64,000 nt of DNA from positions 30,411,933 through 30,475,932 of the forward strand of contig CM034244.1 in assembly GCA_019916065.1 (NCBI GenBank), written 5' to 3'. The DNA comes from Vitellaria paradoxa (Eukaryota; Streptophyta; Magnoliopsida; Ericales; Sapotaceae). This document shows positions 45,130-57,400 of the stretch, piece after piece; position 1 is the stretch's first letter, and each line of letters starts with the position of its first letter. Position numbers and translations under genes: made by a program. The notes beneath the pieces were generated by a model. That model was given only the letters and a program-made list of their open reading frames with translations. It was not told the origin of the DNA and did not search any database.

Positions 45130-45720
45130 TAGAGCTGTTTATGGGACGAATTTGGTCTAGATCCAAAATCGCCACGGATTAGATTCAATAATGTTAGATG
45201 AGATCCACCTAATTAAATCTGTAACCCAACGGATCTAGATTTGTTGAGTTCAAGAAGTAGTGGATCTGGATTGAATAATTTACCAAACGTATTATTTTTA
45301 AAAATAAAAAATAAAATTTTAAAAAATATTTAAAAAATAAAAAATCCGCAACTTCGCCTGTTTCCTAAGCTCTTTCATCATTTTGTTCTCATCTCAAGAT
45401 CAGACCTCGTCTTCATCTTCTCCTCTCAGTCCCATCATCTTCTCTCAAAACTCTAATCTTAGAAGAAAATGAGTCCTTGCTGTATATATATATATATATA
45501 TATAATTTTTTTGAATAATATGTATTTTTATTTTTATAAAATAATAATTTAAAAATTATTTTTTAAAACAGGTCAGATCTACCAAGTATATGGATTTGGA
45601 CTGGATCTTATAAATTTGATCCGATTACTTTTGAATTTTCCATTATAATTGGATTTGAATCAGGTTTGGATTTGATGATCTAGACGGATTTGATTCAAAT
45701 CCGTTTCATTGAGAGGCCTA
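45130..45720. mobile_element. Non-autonomous hAT element (591 bp)
   Basis: A perfect 8-bp target duplication GATGTGTT lies at 45122-45129 and 45721-45728. The imperfect inverted ends are TAGAGCTGTTTATGGGACG and CGTTTCATTGAGAGGCCTA. The subterminal regions are full of GGATCTAGAT/AATCCG words. An (AT)n tract lies at ~45483-45504. No transposase. Confidence 0.85.
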
Positions 45721-45728
45721 GATGTGTT

Positions 45729-46721
45729 GTATGGCCAAATAGACTTTAATTTGCTATTGTTTAAATGACAACTATTTTATTTCTATTACTATTGGATGAG
45801 AAGCATGCGTGTATTAGTGCTCTTACGGCTTTTATTTAAGTAACTTGGATTATGATGTCATCACAATTAGTTGATCATGAGTCAATTTCAAAATACATTG
45901 AATTTATTTTAATTAGGCCCCTATATTCCCTCACTGTTTATCTAGGACACTAGAAAAAACGCACACATTGTGTGTGTATTTTTAATTAATTTTTATTTTA
46001 TTAAAAGAATTAAAAAATTGTTTCAAATAATAAATAATAAATAATTATTAGTCAAAGTTTTTCAAGTAAGTAGTAAGTAGTTAAGCGACATTTAAATAAA
46101 ATAAAAGAACATTATAAGAATAGTAGAAGGTTAAAGGTCTTTTAAAGAAAAAAAAAAGTAAAATTACTTAAATAACTTATAAAAATTAAAAAAACTACTT
46201 ATACAATACTTTTAAATAGTCACTAGTCAGTGGTTGTTGGTGATTAATTAAGAGTTATTAACAAAAAAAAATGAAAATTACAACAAAATTAGTTTTATAA
46301 ATTTTTGACTTTACTACTAATTCTCTTATTTATTATTTTATTATTATTTTTTATAATAGCATATTAGATGTATATTTGAGGTGCGATAAAGCGACCTATA
46401 ATGCTCTTCCAACCATTGGACCCTAGTTTCTACCAAGTTGGGAGAATTCCAACAATATTTTTTCTAATCTAGATTCACATGAGCAAAGGGATAACCTAGG
46501 GCATTTGAAATCCCAGTTCATTAACGGAGGAACCGATTCCCTGCAGGAGCCCCGAATCCTCTACCCCAATGGGATTGTTTGGCCATTGTTTCGTTTTTTT
46601 TTTTTTTTTTTTAAATAAAAGGAAAAACAAATCTCGACTCACATATTGCTAGAGATTGTAAGTTGTCCATTTCCATTATGTGTGCAAAAATTAGGTTCAG
46701 ATGGAAACATATCGGCCATAA
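45729..46721. other. Intergenic, unassigned
   Basis: A GC-richer patch at ~46390-46580 ('ggaggaaccgattccctgca', 'ggagccccgaatcctctacc') is followed by a 22-T run (46591-46612). No gene is recognised. Confidence 0.45.
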
Positions 46722-46965
46722 GGGTGCGTTTGGTGACCTAAATTTTAAAAATTTTTTGATTTTAGAATTTTTTTTATATAATACCAAATTTTTCCCAAAA
46801 ATTAATATTTTAGTAAATTCATGTAAAATTATTGTATACACTAAATTTACAAAATTTAAAAGACCTTAATAACTTTTTGTGAATATCACACCTAAAAAGT
46901 TACAAAATGAAACTCATATTAATTTAAATAAAAAAACCACTAAAAATTATGTTGTCAAATGAACC
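46722..46965. mobile_element. MITE-like element (~244 bp)
   Basis: The left end GGGTGCGTTTGGTGACC is inverted by the right end TTGTCAAATGAACC. The interior is AT-rich. The target duplication is unclear. Confidence 0.5.
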
Positions 46966-47037
46966 TAGAAAGCACTTATATGGGGATGACATGGGTTCAA
47001 ACTTTTACAATGTAATTAAAATTAGTAGATTATATAC

Positions 47038-47193
47038 GGAGTGTCTGGTTGATCAAAATCATCTAAAATCTATTAATTTTTATTAATTTTTTATACTTTC
47101 TTTCAGTTAAATTTTATGACATATTATTTTTACATCAAATTTTTTTTATTTTTACTATATTTTTTGACAAAATTTTTGACAACCAAACACCTC
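47038..47193. mobile_element. MITE family D copy (156 bp)
   Basis: The ends GGAGTGTCTGGTTGATCAAAA and TTTTTGACAACCAAACACCTC are inverted. The body shares 'aattttatgacatat..tttacatcaaat' with 48758-48911 and others. An (AAT)n microsatellite lies nearby at ~47322-47350. Confidence 0.65.
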
Positions 47194-47317
47194 TATAGTC
47201 TAATCTTCATATGACTGATGACAGTGACAATCCTCAATAAGTCTGAAATTAATTTATTGATAGAATATATTGAGGGATTAGCCCAAATGACCTTATTTGG
47301 AGTAGTGATTATCTCAC

Positions 47318-47351
<34 letters not shown>

Positions 47352-48104
47352 GTAAAGAATGAAAAAAGAAAGAATATTAGTGATTACACTTTTTCACATG
47401 GAGATTTAACTTGAAAATACATGATTAATTTCTAATTTTAAAATTAACAAATAGTCTCTCTTTAATTTGAATTAAAGTTTAAAAAAAAAATGACAACTTT
47501 GTTCAAAATTGAACTTGATTTGTGTCACCTAAATCAAAATTGACTGAGATAGAAAATATTTTTCCATAAAAATAGATATATAAAAGTACATTTTTACTCA
47601 TTTTTTATTAAAAATAAAATATTATTTTAATTTTTAAAGGGGTCTATATATTTAACTCTATTTTTTAAATAATATTTTCTAAACAATTATATATGAATTT
47701 ATATGATCGATACTTGTGATTCGAATATACTTAAATTTGATATTTTATTTTTCATTTTAATTTAAATAGTGAATGAATTATAAATTAATTTTTAAACTAA
47801 TGGGATACAATTACCTTTAAAAAGAAAAATAGTGACTCAATTGGGGGATAACTACTCTCTGAAGAAAAATAGTGACTCCTGGGGAGACAATCAGGCTTTG
47901 TTTGGGATGTTAAGGAGTTTCTCAACTTTTATCTACTCACTTTTTTTTTTATTGTTTTTAAATGATTAAATTTAACCACTTATATTTTAATTTTTTTTAA
48001 ATTATAAAGAGAAAAAGTATTAAATTTATATAAAACTAAAAAATTAGTTACTAAAAAAAATTAATTAACTTTTTTCTCTTTTCAAATACAATTAAAAAAA
48101 ATAA
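47194..48104. other. Intergenic, AT-rich
   Basis: (AAT)n at ~47322-47350 and a short duplicated word 'gaagaaaaatagtgactc' at ~47822-47880. Nothing else. Confidence 0.5.
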
Positions 48105-48427
48105 GGGGTTATTTGACTTATTTTTCTCTTTTTGTTTTCTATTTTCTATTTTGAGCTTATTTTTTATTTTGTACTTTTGAAAATAAAGAAAACAGTTTAA
48201 AATTCATTTGGTTACTTGTGTTTTCAAAATTTATTTTCGAAAACTGAAAATGAGTTTATACATGAAATGAAAAATGATAAAAAGTCATTTTGAGAGTTTT
48301 TAACAAAAAAATAAAAAAAAATCTCAAAATAAGGAAAACAGAGTAATTTTGTTTCCTTGTTTTGAGTTTTTAACATATAAAACGAAAACAAAAAAATAGA
48401 AAATAAAAAAATAAACCAAATGCTACC
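48105..48427. mobile_element. Foldback MITE family C, copy 2 (323 bp)
   Basis: TAA duplications lie at 48102-48104 and 48428-48430. The ends are GGGGTTATTTGACTTATTTT and AAATAAACCAAATGCTACC. The body aligns with 36136-36436. Confidence 0.7.
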
Positions 48428-48757
48428 TAAGTTTTTTGCTATAAAAAGCTAGATTTTGTTTTTTCAAACTCTTAATAAAAAAGAAAAAGTGACTCAGGAC
48501 CTATTTCGAAACGATAGTTTTAGAAAATTTTGATAATTTTTTGACAAAAATTATTAGGTGTAATTTTTTATATGTTTGGTAAAAATTTAAAATTTTCAGT
48601 AATTTTTAAGAATTTTTAAAAACTTTTAATTGTTTAGTAAAAAGTTAATAAAAATAAAATTTTTAAAATTTTAGTTACTTGAGAAAAAGAAGTTATAAAA
48701 GTCACTAAAAATTTTTTATTGCATTTGGAATTTTAAAAAAGTTAAAAACAAATCAAA

Positions 48758-48911
48758 GGGGTTGTTTGGCCACCAACCAAATACCAAAACTTACCAAAAG
48801 TTACAAAAAATTTATACTTTTTTTAATTAAATTTTGTCACATATCACCTTTACATTAAATTTTTGTACTTTTTCTATACTTTTTTGTCAACTTTTTTTCA
48901 ATCAAACACCC
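48758..48911. mobile_element. MITE family D copy (154 bp)
   Basis: The ends GGGGTTGTTTGGCC and CAATCAAACACCC are inverted. The interior is shared with 47038-47193 and 52649-52792. Confidence 0.6.
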
Positions 48912-49124
48912 AAAAAATTAATATTAAAGTTTTATAAAAAATAATATACGGTAAAATTTAATTAAAAAAATTAAAAATTTTAAAAATTTTTAAAAAAAAT
49001 TTTGAGCTCTAAACGCCATTTCGAGCCTCTCAGTTGGGATTGGTGCCATTTAAAAAAAAAAATTGGGGATTGGTGCTACTTTTCGGTGCAATTTCCGTAC
49101 GAGTTTTTCCTTGGCTTGGTTGGA

Positions 49125-50072
49125 GGTTGGCACCCGGACGCGTGGGGCAGCAGTAGACCAAAACGGGCGCGTTTTGGTAAAAACGGTGATGTTTTGACAA
49201 ATCAGAAAAATAAAAAAAAGTCAACAAAACGTAAAAAAGAAAAAAAAAAAATCTAAGACCGCAGAGCACAAAAATAAATAAATAAAGAATGTGTTCGGTA
49301 ATTAAAAATACAAATCTCTTTTTGTGTTTTATGTTTTAAAAATCTCAAAACATGAAAAACATAAAATAAATTTAGTTTAATATTTTTTTTCGTATTTTGA
49401 AATTTTTTCTATTTTACATTAAAAACGCTCAAAATGAATTTTTGTCTTTTTTCATTTTATGTGTAAATTTATTTTTTATTTTTTAAAATAGATTTTGAAA
49501 ATACAAGTAATCAAATGCGTTTTGAACTATTTTTCTTATTTAAAAAAATACAAAATGTATTTTAAGCTGTTTTTTTATTTTTTTGTACTCTACCGTCCTA
49601 GATTTTTTTTTTTTTTTTTGCGCTTTACACACTCTCTGTTTGGTTACTTGTATTTTCAAAATCTGTTTTAGAAAATAAAAAATGAATTTACACATAAAAT
49701 AAAAAATGACAAAAAGTTATTTTGAACGTTTTTAATGTAAAATAAAAAAAATTTTAAAATACGAAAAATAGAAAATATTAAATTAAATATATTTTCTATT
49801 TTTTATGTTATGAGAAAACACAAAATAAAAATTTAACTTTTATTGAATTTGTGGCTTTTTATAAAAAAATAATATTTTTAATTATCAAACACATTTTATT
49901 TATTTATTTATTTTTTACGCCCTACAGTCTTTAATTTTTTTTTTTTTTTTACGTTTCACTGATTTTTTTTTATTATTTTTTGATTTGTCAAAACGCCACT
50001 ATTTTTATCAAAACGCGCCCGTTCTGGGGACGCAGTAACCCACGTACTGCTCCCCCGGCGTCTTTGGCACCC
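49125..50072. mobile_element. Element with long inverted arms (~140 bp) and a nested foldback
   Basis: The arms 49125-49262 and 49915-50072 are inverted copies sharing AACGGGCGCGTTTTG, GTTTTGACAAATCA and a long A-rich tract. They are GC-rich at their outer ends. Inside, 49287-49897 is itself an inverted structure (GTGTTCGGTAATTAAAAATA / TATTTTTAATTATCAAACAC) made of family C sequence. The long arms suggest a MULE-type or foldback element. It has no coding capacity. Confidence 0.6.
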
Positions 50073-50231
50073 CAATGTTGACTTGTTTGTTTCAAGTGGG
50101 CAAGTGACTTTCCTTGGCATCCCAAAATTAGAAGTCAGAGGTAAAGTTTCAAAAGCCAAATTTGAAATCCAAGCTTCCAACTTGATAGGCTCTTTCTAAA
50201 TTATCTACAAGCCGATAAACGAGTGGCTATA

Positions 50232-50393
50232 GCTCCGTGCCAAATAAAATAAAATAAAATTTTATAAATTTTAATAAATATAAATTACGAGATAATAAAA
50301 TTTAAATTCTTTACTCATTACACGAATTACGAAATATTTACTTTTATAATTTTATTTTATTTTATACACTTTTATACAATTTCAAACACACCC
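50232..50393. mobile_element. MITE family A, copy 4, upstream of the F-box gene
   Basis: TATA flanks both sides (50228-50231, 50394-50397). The right end is CAAACACACCC, and internal AAATTCTTTACTCATTACAC matches the family. It lies ~330 bp upstream of the F-box start codon. Confidence 0.6.
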
Positions 50394-50569
50394 TATATGT
50401 ATATATACACACTGTTGTATAATAAAAAAATTAAAAAATTTTAAAATTTTTTAAGAATTATTTATTTTTATTTTAGTAGATAAATTATAATTTCACAAAT
50501 TATTTTAAATAATTTTTTTTAACTTTAAACATTCATAATATACACGCAGAAATAACAAAACTGATATTG

Positions 50570-50725
50570 TAATATATATATATCTATACATGTAATTGCC
50601 ACTCTTGAACCCATCTCACATTCCCACTAAATTCTTCTCTCTTGGTCATCATTCACAAAGACAGGCCTTAGCCTTAGCAAGAGAAACAAGAAGAGAGCGA
50701 CACAGCGATAGAGATATATAGAGAA
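50570..50725 (+). promoter_or_regulatory. F-box gene promoter and 5' UTR
   Basis: A TATATATATATCTATAC stretch at ~50572-50588 could serve as TATA box. It is followed by CT-rich sequence and a GA-rich leader (gagaaacaagaagagagcga) that ends at the ATG 50726. The assignment is by position. Confidence 0.45.
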
Positions 50726-51754
50726 ATGAATTTTGATTCTCCGTCCACCGTCGACGAAGCTGGAAGCGAAGCCACCTCTATCTCCGCCGTCCATCCTGAC
50801 ATAGTACAAACCCACATCTTGACCAGGCTCGACGGCCCCACTCTCGCCGCCTTCGGCTGCGCGTCGACCCAGCTACACGCCCTCTCCACCGACGACGAAC
50901 CCTGGCGCCAAATCTGCAACGACACGTGGCCATCAACGGCGGACCCCCTCGTCCAGAGTCTCATCTCCGCCTTTCGGGGCGGTCACCGGTCGTTCTACTC
51001 CGACTCTTCCCCCACACTCCACCACCACCGGAGGCCGCCGCAGCCGAATCGCCACCGTCCGCCCCCGAGAACCTCGGAGCTCATCTCCGCTGTCGACATA
51101 CACTACCAAAACAAGCTCATATTTTCCAAGGTAAACGAGATGGAGACCGTGACCGGCTGGTTCCTCTGCTCGCCGTTCCGGGTCGACCTCCTCGACCACA
51201 AACAGACGGTGCCGGCGCTGGTGAAGTTCAAGGCCGGGGAAGAAACTTCCCAATTGAACTTACAAGACAACCTGACTCTCAGCTGGATCCTAATCGACCC
51301 GACCCAGAATCGGGCGGCGAACTTCTCGAGCCTCAGGCCGGTTTCGGTGGACCGGCACTGGCTGACTGGCGACATACACGTCCGGTACGTGACGATTCTC
51401 GCCGGAGAGAAGAGAGGCGAGTTGGTGCAGTGCGGGGCAGTGGTGACCTGCGGTGGGAAGGAAGGAGAGGAGTTACAGGTGAAGGAGGTGAGCTTGCAGC
51501 TGGAGGACATGGAGGGGAAGAATCTGAGCGGGAGGGAGAGTTTGGTAATTTTTCAGGAGGCCATGGTAGGTGGGGAGAGAAGGAAAGGGAAGAGAGGGGA
51601 GGAGAGAGAGAGGTACGAGGATTACCTGAAGATGAAGAGAGAGAGAAGAGAGAGAAAGGAGAGAAGAGAGAGGAGATTAGACATGGCCTGCATGGCCACC
51701 GGGGTCACCATTTTCGTAGCATGGGTGTTTCTTCTGTTAAGAAGATTCAGTTGA
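50726..51754 (+). CDS. F-box protein (At2g27310/At2g36090-like), membrane-anchored
   Basis: This is an intact single-exon gene of 342 codons. Residues ~22-68 form an F-box (HPDIVQTHILTRLDGPTLAA, then LHALSTDDEPWRQIC), the Skp1-binding part of an SCF ubiquitin ligase, which passes substrates to ubiquitination. A long middle region (WFLCSPFRVDLL, LTLSWILIDPTQNRA, RYVTILAGEKRGELVQCGAV) matches my memory of this plant F-box subfamily. It is followed by a highly charged K/R/E stretch (~285-318) and a hydrophobic C-terminal helix (~320-337) ending in LLRRFS, a probable tail anchor. The substrate is unknown. The gene is GC-rich compared with its flanks, and its charged stretch comes from a purine-only GA tract. 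Confidence 0.88.
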   Translation: MNFDSPSTVDEAGSEATSISAVHPDIVQTHILTRLDGPTLAAFGCASTQLHALSTDDEPWRQICNDTWPSTADPLVQSLISAFRGGHRSFYSDSSPTLHHHRRPPQPNRHRPPPRTSELISAVDIHYQNKLIFSKVNEMETVTGWFLCSPFRVDLLDHKQTVPALVKFKAGEETSQLNLQDNLTLSWILIDPTQNRAANFSSLRPVSVDRHWLTGDIHVRYVTILAGEKRGELVQCGAVVTCGGKEGEELQVKEVSLQLEDMEGKNLSGRESLVIFQEAMVGGERRKGKRGEERERYEDYLKMKRERRERKERRERRLDMACMATGVTIFVAWVFLLLRRFS

Positions 51755-52100
51755 TTTTTTTTTTTTTCCCACTGTAATTACTTGGTAATAGTTAAGCATA
51801 CCATGCACAGAGTTGGCATTATAATTTTTTATTTATTTAAATAGGGGTTAATTTATTTTATTTTTGTATTATCGATGGGAGAAAAAAGATTAATTAGTAA
51901 GCCCATGTGCATGTAGAGACAATTTCATGGTAAATGTATATTGAAATTATATTTATATGTATCTTTATAGATCAGCATATCTTTATCTTCATTTTTTTTC
52001 ATATGGGTTTAGCGTTGATGGGTCACGAACGTAACGGTTTATATATTTATTTAATTTGAAAATTGTTCACCTTGAAGTTAGAACCGATTACATAACTCAA
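51755..52100. other. F-box 3' flank
   Basis: Probable 3' UTR and downstream sequence. No clear AATAAA was found; AATAGT/TTATTT-rich sequence is present. Nothing else. Confidence 0.45.
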
Positions 52101-52371
52101 GGTTTAAGGGAACTGCAGTGAATATATCCACTGCAGGGGCTGTAGTGAAAAAATAAATAGTGGAGATTTATTCACATTTTAATGACACGTGACTTTTGAC
52201 ATTCCACATTAATTATACTCCAATCAGATTTTTAAAATTTTTATTTTTATTTTGAAAATAATTTTAATTAAAATAAATAGGAACCATTGGATTAAATGAA
52301 AGTAAATCTCCACCTTTTATTTTTCACTGCAGTCCCTACAGTGGATATCTTCACTACAGCCCCCTTGAACC
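52101..52371. mobile_element. MITE with ~70-bp inverted arms (271 bp)
   Basis: The left arm starts GGTTTAAGGGAACTGCAGTG and the right arm ends CACTACAGCCCCCTTGAACC. The arms pair over ~70 bp (shared CACTGCAG, TATCCACTG, GTGGAGATTTA words), so the single strand would fold into a near-complete hairpin. The target site duplication is not clear. Confidence 0.7.
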
Positions 52372-52474
52372 CCATAATTGAACGGTAGTCTTCCCTGACT
52401 TCATTAATTTCCTGACTTCATTAATTTCGTTCCCGACCTAATCATCACTTTCTCAATCCCACGGATATGTATAA

Positions 52475-52602
52475 GAGTGAGTTTGGTTTGCAAATAAACT
52501 CTAAAAGATTTTATAAATCTCTATTAATTTTATATTACATCAATTTTTTTCTTTCACTGCACGCATTACGAATTCTCAATTTATCTCACTCCAAACTCAC
52601 CC
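52475..52602. mobile_element. Tourist-like MITE (128 bp)
   Basis: TAA duplications lie at 52472-52474 and 52603-52605. The ends are GAGTGAGTTTGG and CCAAACTCACCC. Confidence 0.8.
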
Positions 52603-52648
52603 TAAGTAGTATGAGTCTAATTCAAATATATGGCAATAGTACGACTAA

Positions 52649-52792
52649 GCTCATATTCGGTGGCACTAAAATTTACTAAAATTCATTAATTTTAATTAAT
52701 TTTTGTATTTTTCTCCAATTAAAATTATTCACGTATCACTTTCATATCACATCTTTTATTTTTATTGTACTTTTTACCAACCAAATACACCC
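52649..52792. mobile_element. MITE family D copy (144 bp)
   Basis: TAA duplications lie at 52646-52648 and 52793-52795. The ends are GCTCATATTCGGTGG and CCAACCAAATACACCC. Confidence 0.7.
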
Positions 52793-52854
52793 TAAGTTAA
52801 TTCATTATTATAACGAGTAACCGTTATTCTTTATAAATCTATCATATTTTACTT

Positions 52855-53218
52855 GTGGTGGGTTTGGCATAAAAAAAAAAACTCCAAAAAACTCTTTAAA
52901 CCTCTAACAATTCTTCTACCTCTAGTTTTTCTGACATCACTAATTTCAAAAAAATTTCAATATTTCGCTAAAAAAATAAAAAAATCTAAAAGTAAATTAA
53001 CCGATTGTGTAAATTTTTTATACAATTATATTTTTTGTGTCGAAAGTTTTCAAACGCGTATCATTATCGCTATTTATTTTTGAATTTTTTTGAATCCGTG
53101 ATAATGGATTTGACAAACCATTCTTACGATTTACTACTTTTCAGAAAAAATGCTTCAAAATTAACCTCAAACTACATTTTATCTTAATTTATCTTATTTT
53201 TTTTACTCTAAATGGAAT
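52855..53218. mobile_element. MITE family B, copy 2 (~364 bp)
   Basis: It aligns along its full length with 11255-11616. The left end TGGTGGGTTTGG is kept; the right end is decayed (ACTCTAAATGGAA). Confidence 0.65.
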
Positions 53219-54270
53219 CTTGTTAATACGCGGTTAATCGCCACTAATTACTGAAAAATGAATAAATTAGTGTAATTGACATAACATTACAATAAAAGAT
53301 GAAGAGATTAGTAGAATTAATAAGATACTACGATCAGATTTATATTTTACTAACTCACACTTTAAAAAAAAAAAAAGGTACACTCTTTACTGACTGTCTA
53401 AACTCCCCATCTGCAAACACTCTCTAGTTTGCAATGATTATAACTGACTGGATTGTTGGGGAACTCTTAGACGGTATCCCTTGCCAGTCTCTTTCTTTGA
53501 CGTTTTCTATATTCTCAGATAATCTGCCCGAGAAAGAAAGTTGGGTGGTGTATTGAACACGCGCGAGCTAAATTTTTACCATATGTGTAAACAAATCATG
53601 AAGTGTATTTTTCTCATTTTTATTAACTTGCTCACTCGAACGTGTCATAACGAGTAAGCAAAAATCAAAACGGGGCGGCTGATCATTGTGATAAGTATAA
53701 GTATATACACGTAAGTATATATATTGTACAAGCCGACAACTTTCTTTGGTCAAAGGTTCAAAGCCGACCTTCTCATGCATATTTTGCCCGCGTAATGTAT
53801 GACCAATTTCGCATTGGCTATTGTTGTCATTTCAATAAGAGATTCGATGGAGTAAAAAAAATGGAAGTAGAGATTTTATGGTCCTTTGGCGATTCAAATT
53901 TTATCAAATTCTGTCGATTTTTATTACTTTTATCAAGTTTTAGTTATTTTCATTTCCTATACATTTGATTTGAAACTTTAAATTTTATAAATGTTTATTA
54001 ATTTTTACTATTTTTTGTCGATCAAATGCTCAAATTTCGAGTTTTTTAACAATTTTTCATCAGCAACTGTTTGATCGGATACTTGAAATCACGTTCGAAC
54101 AATCTTGTCAAAATTTCTAAGTTTTGCGATTAAATATTAAAAAGTATCACTTTTGATTATTTTTTTAACTTTTAGAGTGCCAAATGCTAATTTATTTTTG
54201 TACGGTTAAAGTTTAATGAGAAGGTTAATTCATCCTATCTTAAATTATTTTAGATGTTTACAATCCTTAT
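53219..54270. other. Intergenic, unassigned
   Basis: A lower-AT patch at ~53400-53790 has no recognised gene. A decayed MITE-like stretch lies at ~53880-54190. Confidence 0.45.
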
Positions 54271-54273
54271 TTA

Positions 54274-54412
54274 GACGGTCTTTGGATAACCAGTATTTAC
54301 AAAAAAAATTAGTGTAAAAGTGACATGTGACAAAATTTGATTAAAGAATATTAAAAAAATTTGACAAAAGTTTAAGCCTTTTTTTAATTTTTTTGGTAAA
54401 ATAAACACCCCC
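54274..54412. mobile_element. MITE family D copy, opposite orientation (139 bp)
   Basis: TTA duplications lie at 54271-54273 and 54413-54415. The ends are GACGGTCTTTGGATAACC and GGTAAAATAAACACCCCC. Confidence 0.7.
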
Positions 54413-57400
54413 TTATAATATGAAGTTGTTTGGAGTGATAATTGAACTATCGTCACTCTTACCTCCAAAGTCATTCATGAAATGACTTCGTTGGCAAGAG
54501 TAGAAGATCTTTTATTTTTTCCCCTAAAAAACGTTTACAAAAATTTACTTTTAAATATAGTAATTGACGTAAAAAAATATTTATTTTCTTACTTGTATAT
54601 GAGTTATTTTATTTTGAAGTAGTTGTTTTGTAATCTTTTTCTATAAATTAAATTGAATGTTTGAATGCTATTAAAATAAAAAAATTAAAATAAATTGAGG
54701 TGAAAAAATATTACTAAAAGAAAAATAAATTAACTTTGTTATGCTCCAAAACTAGCATGTTTGGGACGGACAATATGTGGAAATGGGAATTAAATTGAAT
54801 GGAATTGAACCCTAATCTAAGGTCTAAGTAATTGCATCAATAAACAGTGACCGCATGTCACCATTCGAGTATGCATGTACAATATACATCATAATATGGT
54901 ACAGAGCTCTATTGTATATTGTTCTTCATTCCATATTAAAATAATATAATATAGTTCAAATATTGCCAAGCTAACAACCACGAAAATAAGAGTTATCTAG
55001 CCATAACATATCATACACAATGAAACATAAAACATTTTGTGGTGAACAATAAATTCAATGTCTCCAATTAAATAATAATAGAGTCTAAGTCTCAGGACCT
55101 CACACTCTAGGAGAGAAAAAATCCCTTAGTCAAACCAACTGTTTCAACTAAACTTGGGATGATTGCTCGATCCTAACTGTAGAAGAGTCACCTGAATAAA
55201 CACAACAACGAGTATGTATATAGTCTAAGACTGAACTCGAGCTAATCATGTCCAAGCTACCTATGTGTCCTTTCTTGAGAATTAGGTTTCCGTAGTCCTT
55301 ACAATTACAATTCAAAACAAGAGTTTATTAACGAATAAGCAATATGAAACTTAATGATAATTAACAATCTTAGTGTATTAACTTATAGCAATAAATCATT
55401 CAATATATATAATAAAAGATGTAATCTCATGTAATGGTAGTATTATATGATGTAATACAAGTGCGATCTATGATATGTCATTTGCTTTTAACCTTCTTTT
55501 AGGAAGGGTAACATTTAGCCAAGGATGTAGGCTCACTACCGACCGTTTTAAATTAGAGTATGAAAAATTGGGCGGCAATTAGCCAAGTACACAAGGTGAC
55601 CACCCATACAATTTTATCCTACTAACAATAAACGTGTATCTCACGAATGCTTTCTATCCTCAAGGGATAATAAACAACATAGTCTCTTAATGGTTCTCCT
55701 AACGTATCTTACAGTAGGCATTTGTCGGTAGGCAAGCTTCGGTCTATAGTTAGTCAAATCAATAATTTAAATATATCTCATCAACAATGGCTAATCTTTT
55801 GTCATATATATTGACTGTGGATCATACGAAATTTTGAAAAACTTTTTTTTTTTATAATTTTCAAGAAATAGATCTCGTCCATAGATATGATTGTGCCCAC
55901 AACATATCAATATATCAACAAAGCATTCTCACTCAATCACAATAGTCGAATAATGCAACCCTAACCCCATTCAAATGACATATTTAATCACGCATATCAT
56001 CAATTATTTATATTCTTATATATCAATGAAATATATATAACAACAAATCCTCTAGCATATAAACATGCTATACTTAAAACATAAATTAACTAAACATCAT
56101 CATTTATCTTATGAAATACATCAAATTATATATGCTAAATATGCATTAAACAAGTTAGGCCAAATCAGGGTTAAAAATGCAGATATAAAGACAAAACTGC
56201 CAAATCATTTGAACTATGGACCTACTATCCAAACAGTTTGAATCTTATTCAAATCACCTGATGAACCTAACACAAATCTGAATATTTTCAACTCAACATT
56301 GACCTTGTCAGTCTAAACGTGAGCAATTAAGCTTATAATCTGACCCACAACAAGCAAGAGACTCACATATGTGAGCAACAACCAACGAAATTTGCAAATT
56401 ATGCAAGACCTAACACTAAAGCAAACTTATATATGCACATATATACGCATCCATATGTCTCATCAATCTCAACCAAATGCATTCATATATATCATTAATC
56501 TCAACTAAAAATCATAAATCCAAGCACAATTCTACTCTAGATCATACAATATAATATATAAAATACATAATTTTGCCCCACCTATCTCAAATGTGGATAT
56601 AAGAGCAAGAAATTGGGAAATCCAAAAAAAAAAATCTTCAAACTTCACGAGCCTATATCTCTCATATCGGTTACGATATTTGCAAATTGACACCACTACA
56701 AGGATTAGCATATAAAGAGACCAAAATATCATATACTCTTTTTCTAAAACTCTTTATCTTTTTCTACCTTCTCTCTCTCTCTCTTTTTCTTCCATCTTCT
56801 ATCTCAGCTAGCCAAAAAAATAAAAAAGAAAGAAAAGGAAGACAGAAAAAAAGAGAAACAAAATAAAAAAAATGTAGGCTATTTTCCCTTTCCCAAGGCC
56901 TAAATATAACTTTAGGTCTAATACAGCTCAAGAAAATAAAACTAATACTACCACTCGACCCAAATCTCAAATCCAAAATTTAAATTGACTCAAAATCGTA
57001 AATGGTTGCCCAAAATAAATATCAATATTATATTCTCTCCACCTTATAAAAATTTCATCACTAAAATTTCAAACATGCCAAAAATCTGCAGAAGGGACAC
57101 ATAACATTCAAATTTAAAAATTTGGCACTCAATACAACATTGTCACTATCATATTTAGATTTATGGTGATATGTTCCATAAAACCTAGAAGATCCCAGTG
57201 GACCATTCCAGACAAGCAGCCCACACTAATTTGCCTTAACGTATTATAATTTCTCTTGCAATGTTCAAGGTGAAACCTAAAATAACTTTTTACTTTGACT
57301 CTAAATGAGAATAACTCCAAGTACTACCCAAAAACACGACAACTGATATTTTCAAATAGAAAGCACATAATCAAAATGGCCTAAGAAACCATAAAATCAA

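Noticed and set aside
50926..51777. Second open frame (283 codons) overlapping the F-box gene
   Set aside because: It is an overlapping frame in GC-rich coding DNA, with Arg/Gly-rich low complexity and no domain; the 342-codon frame has a clear F-box.
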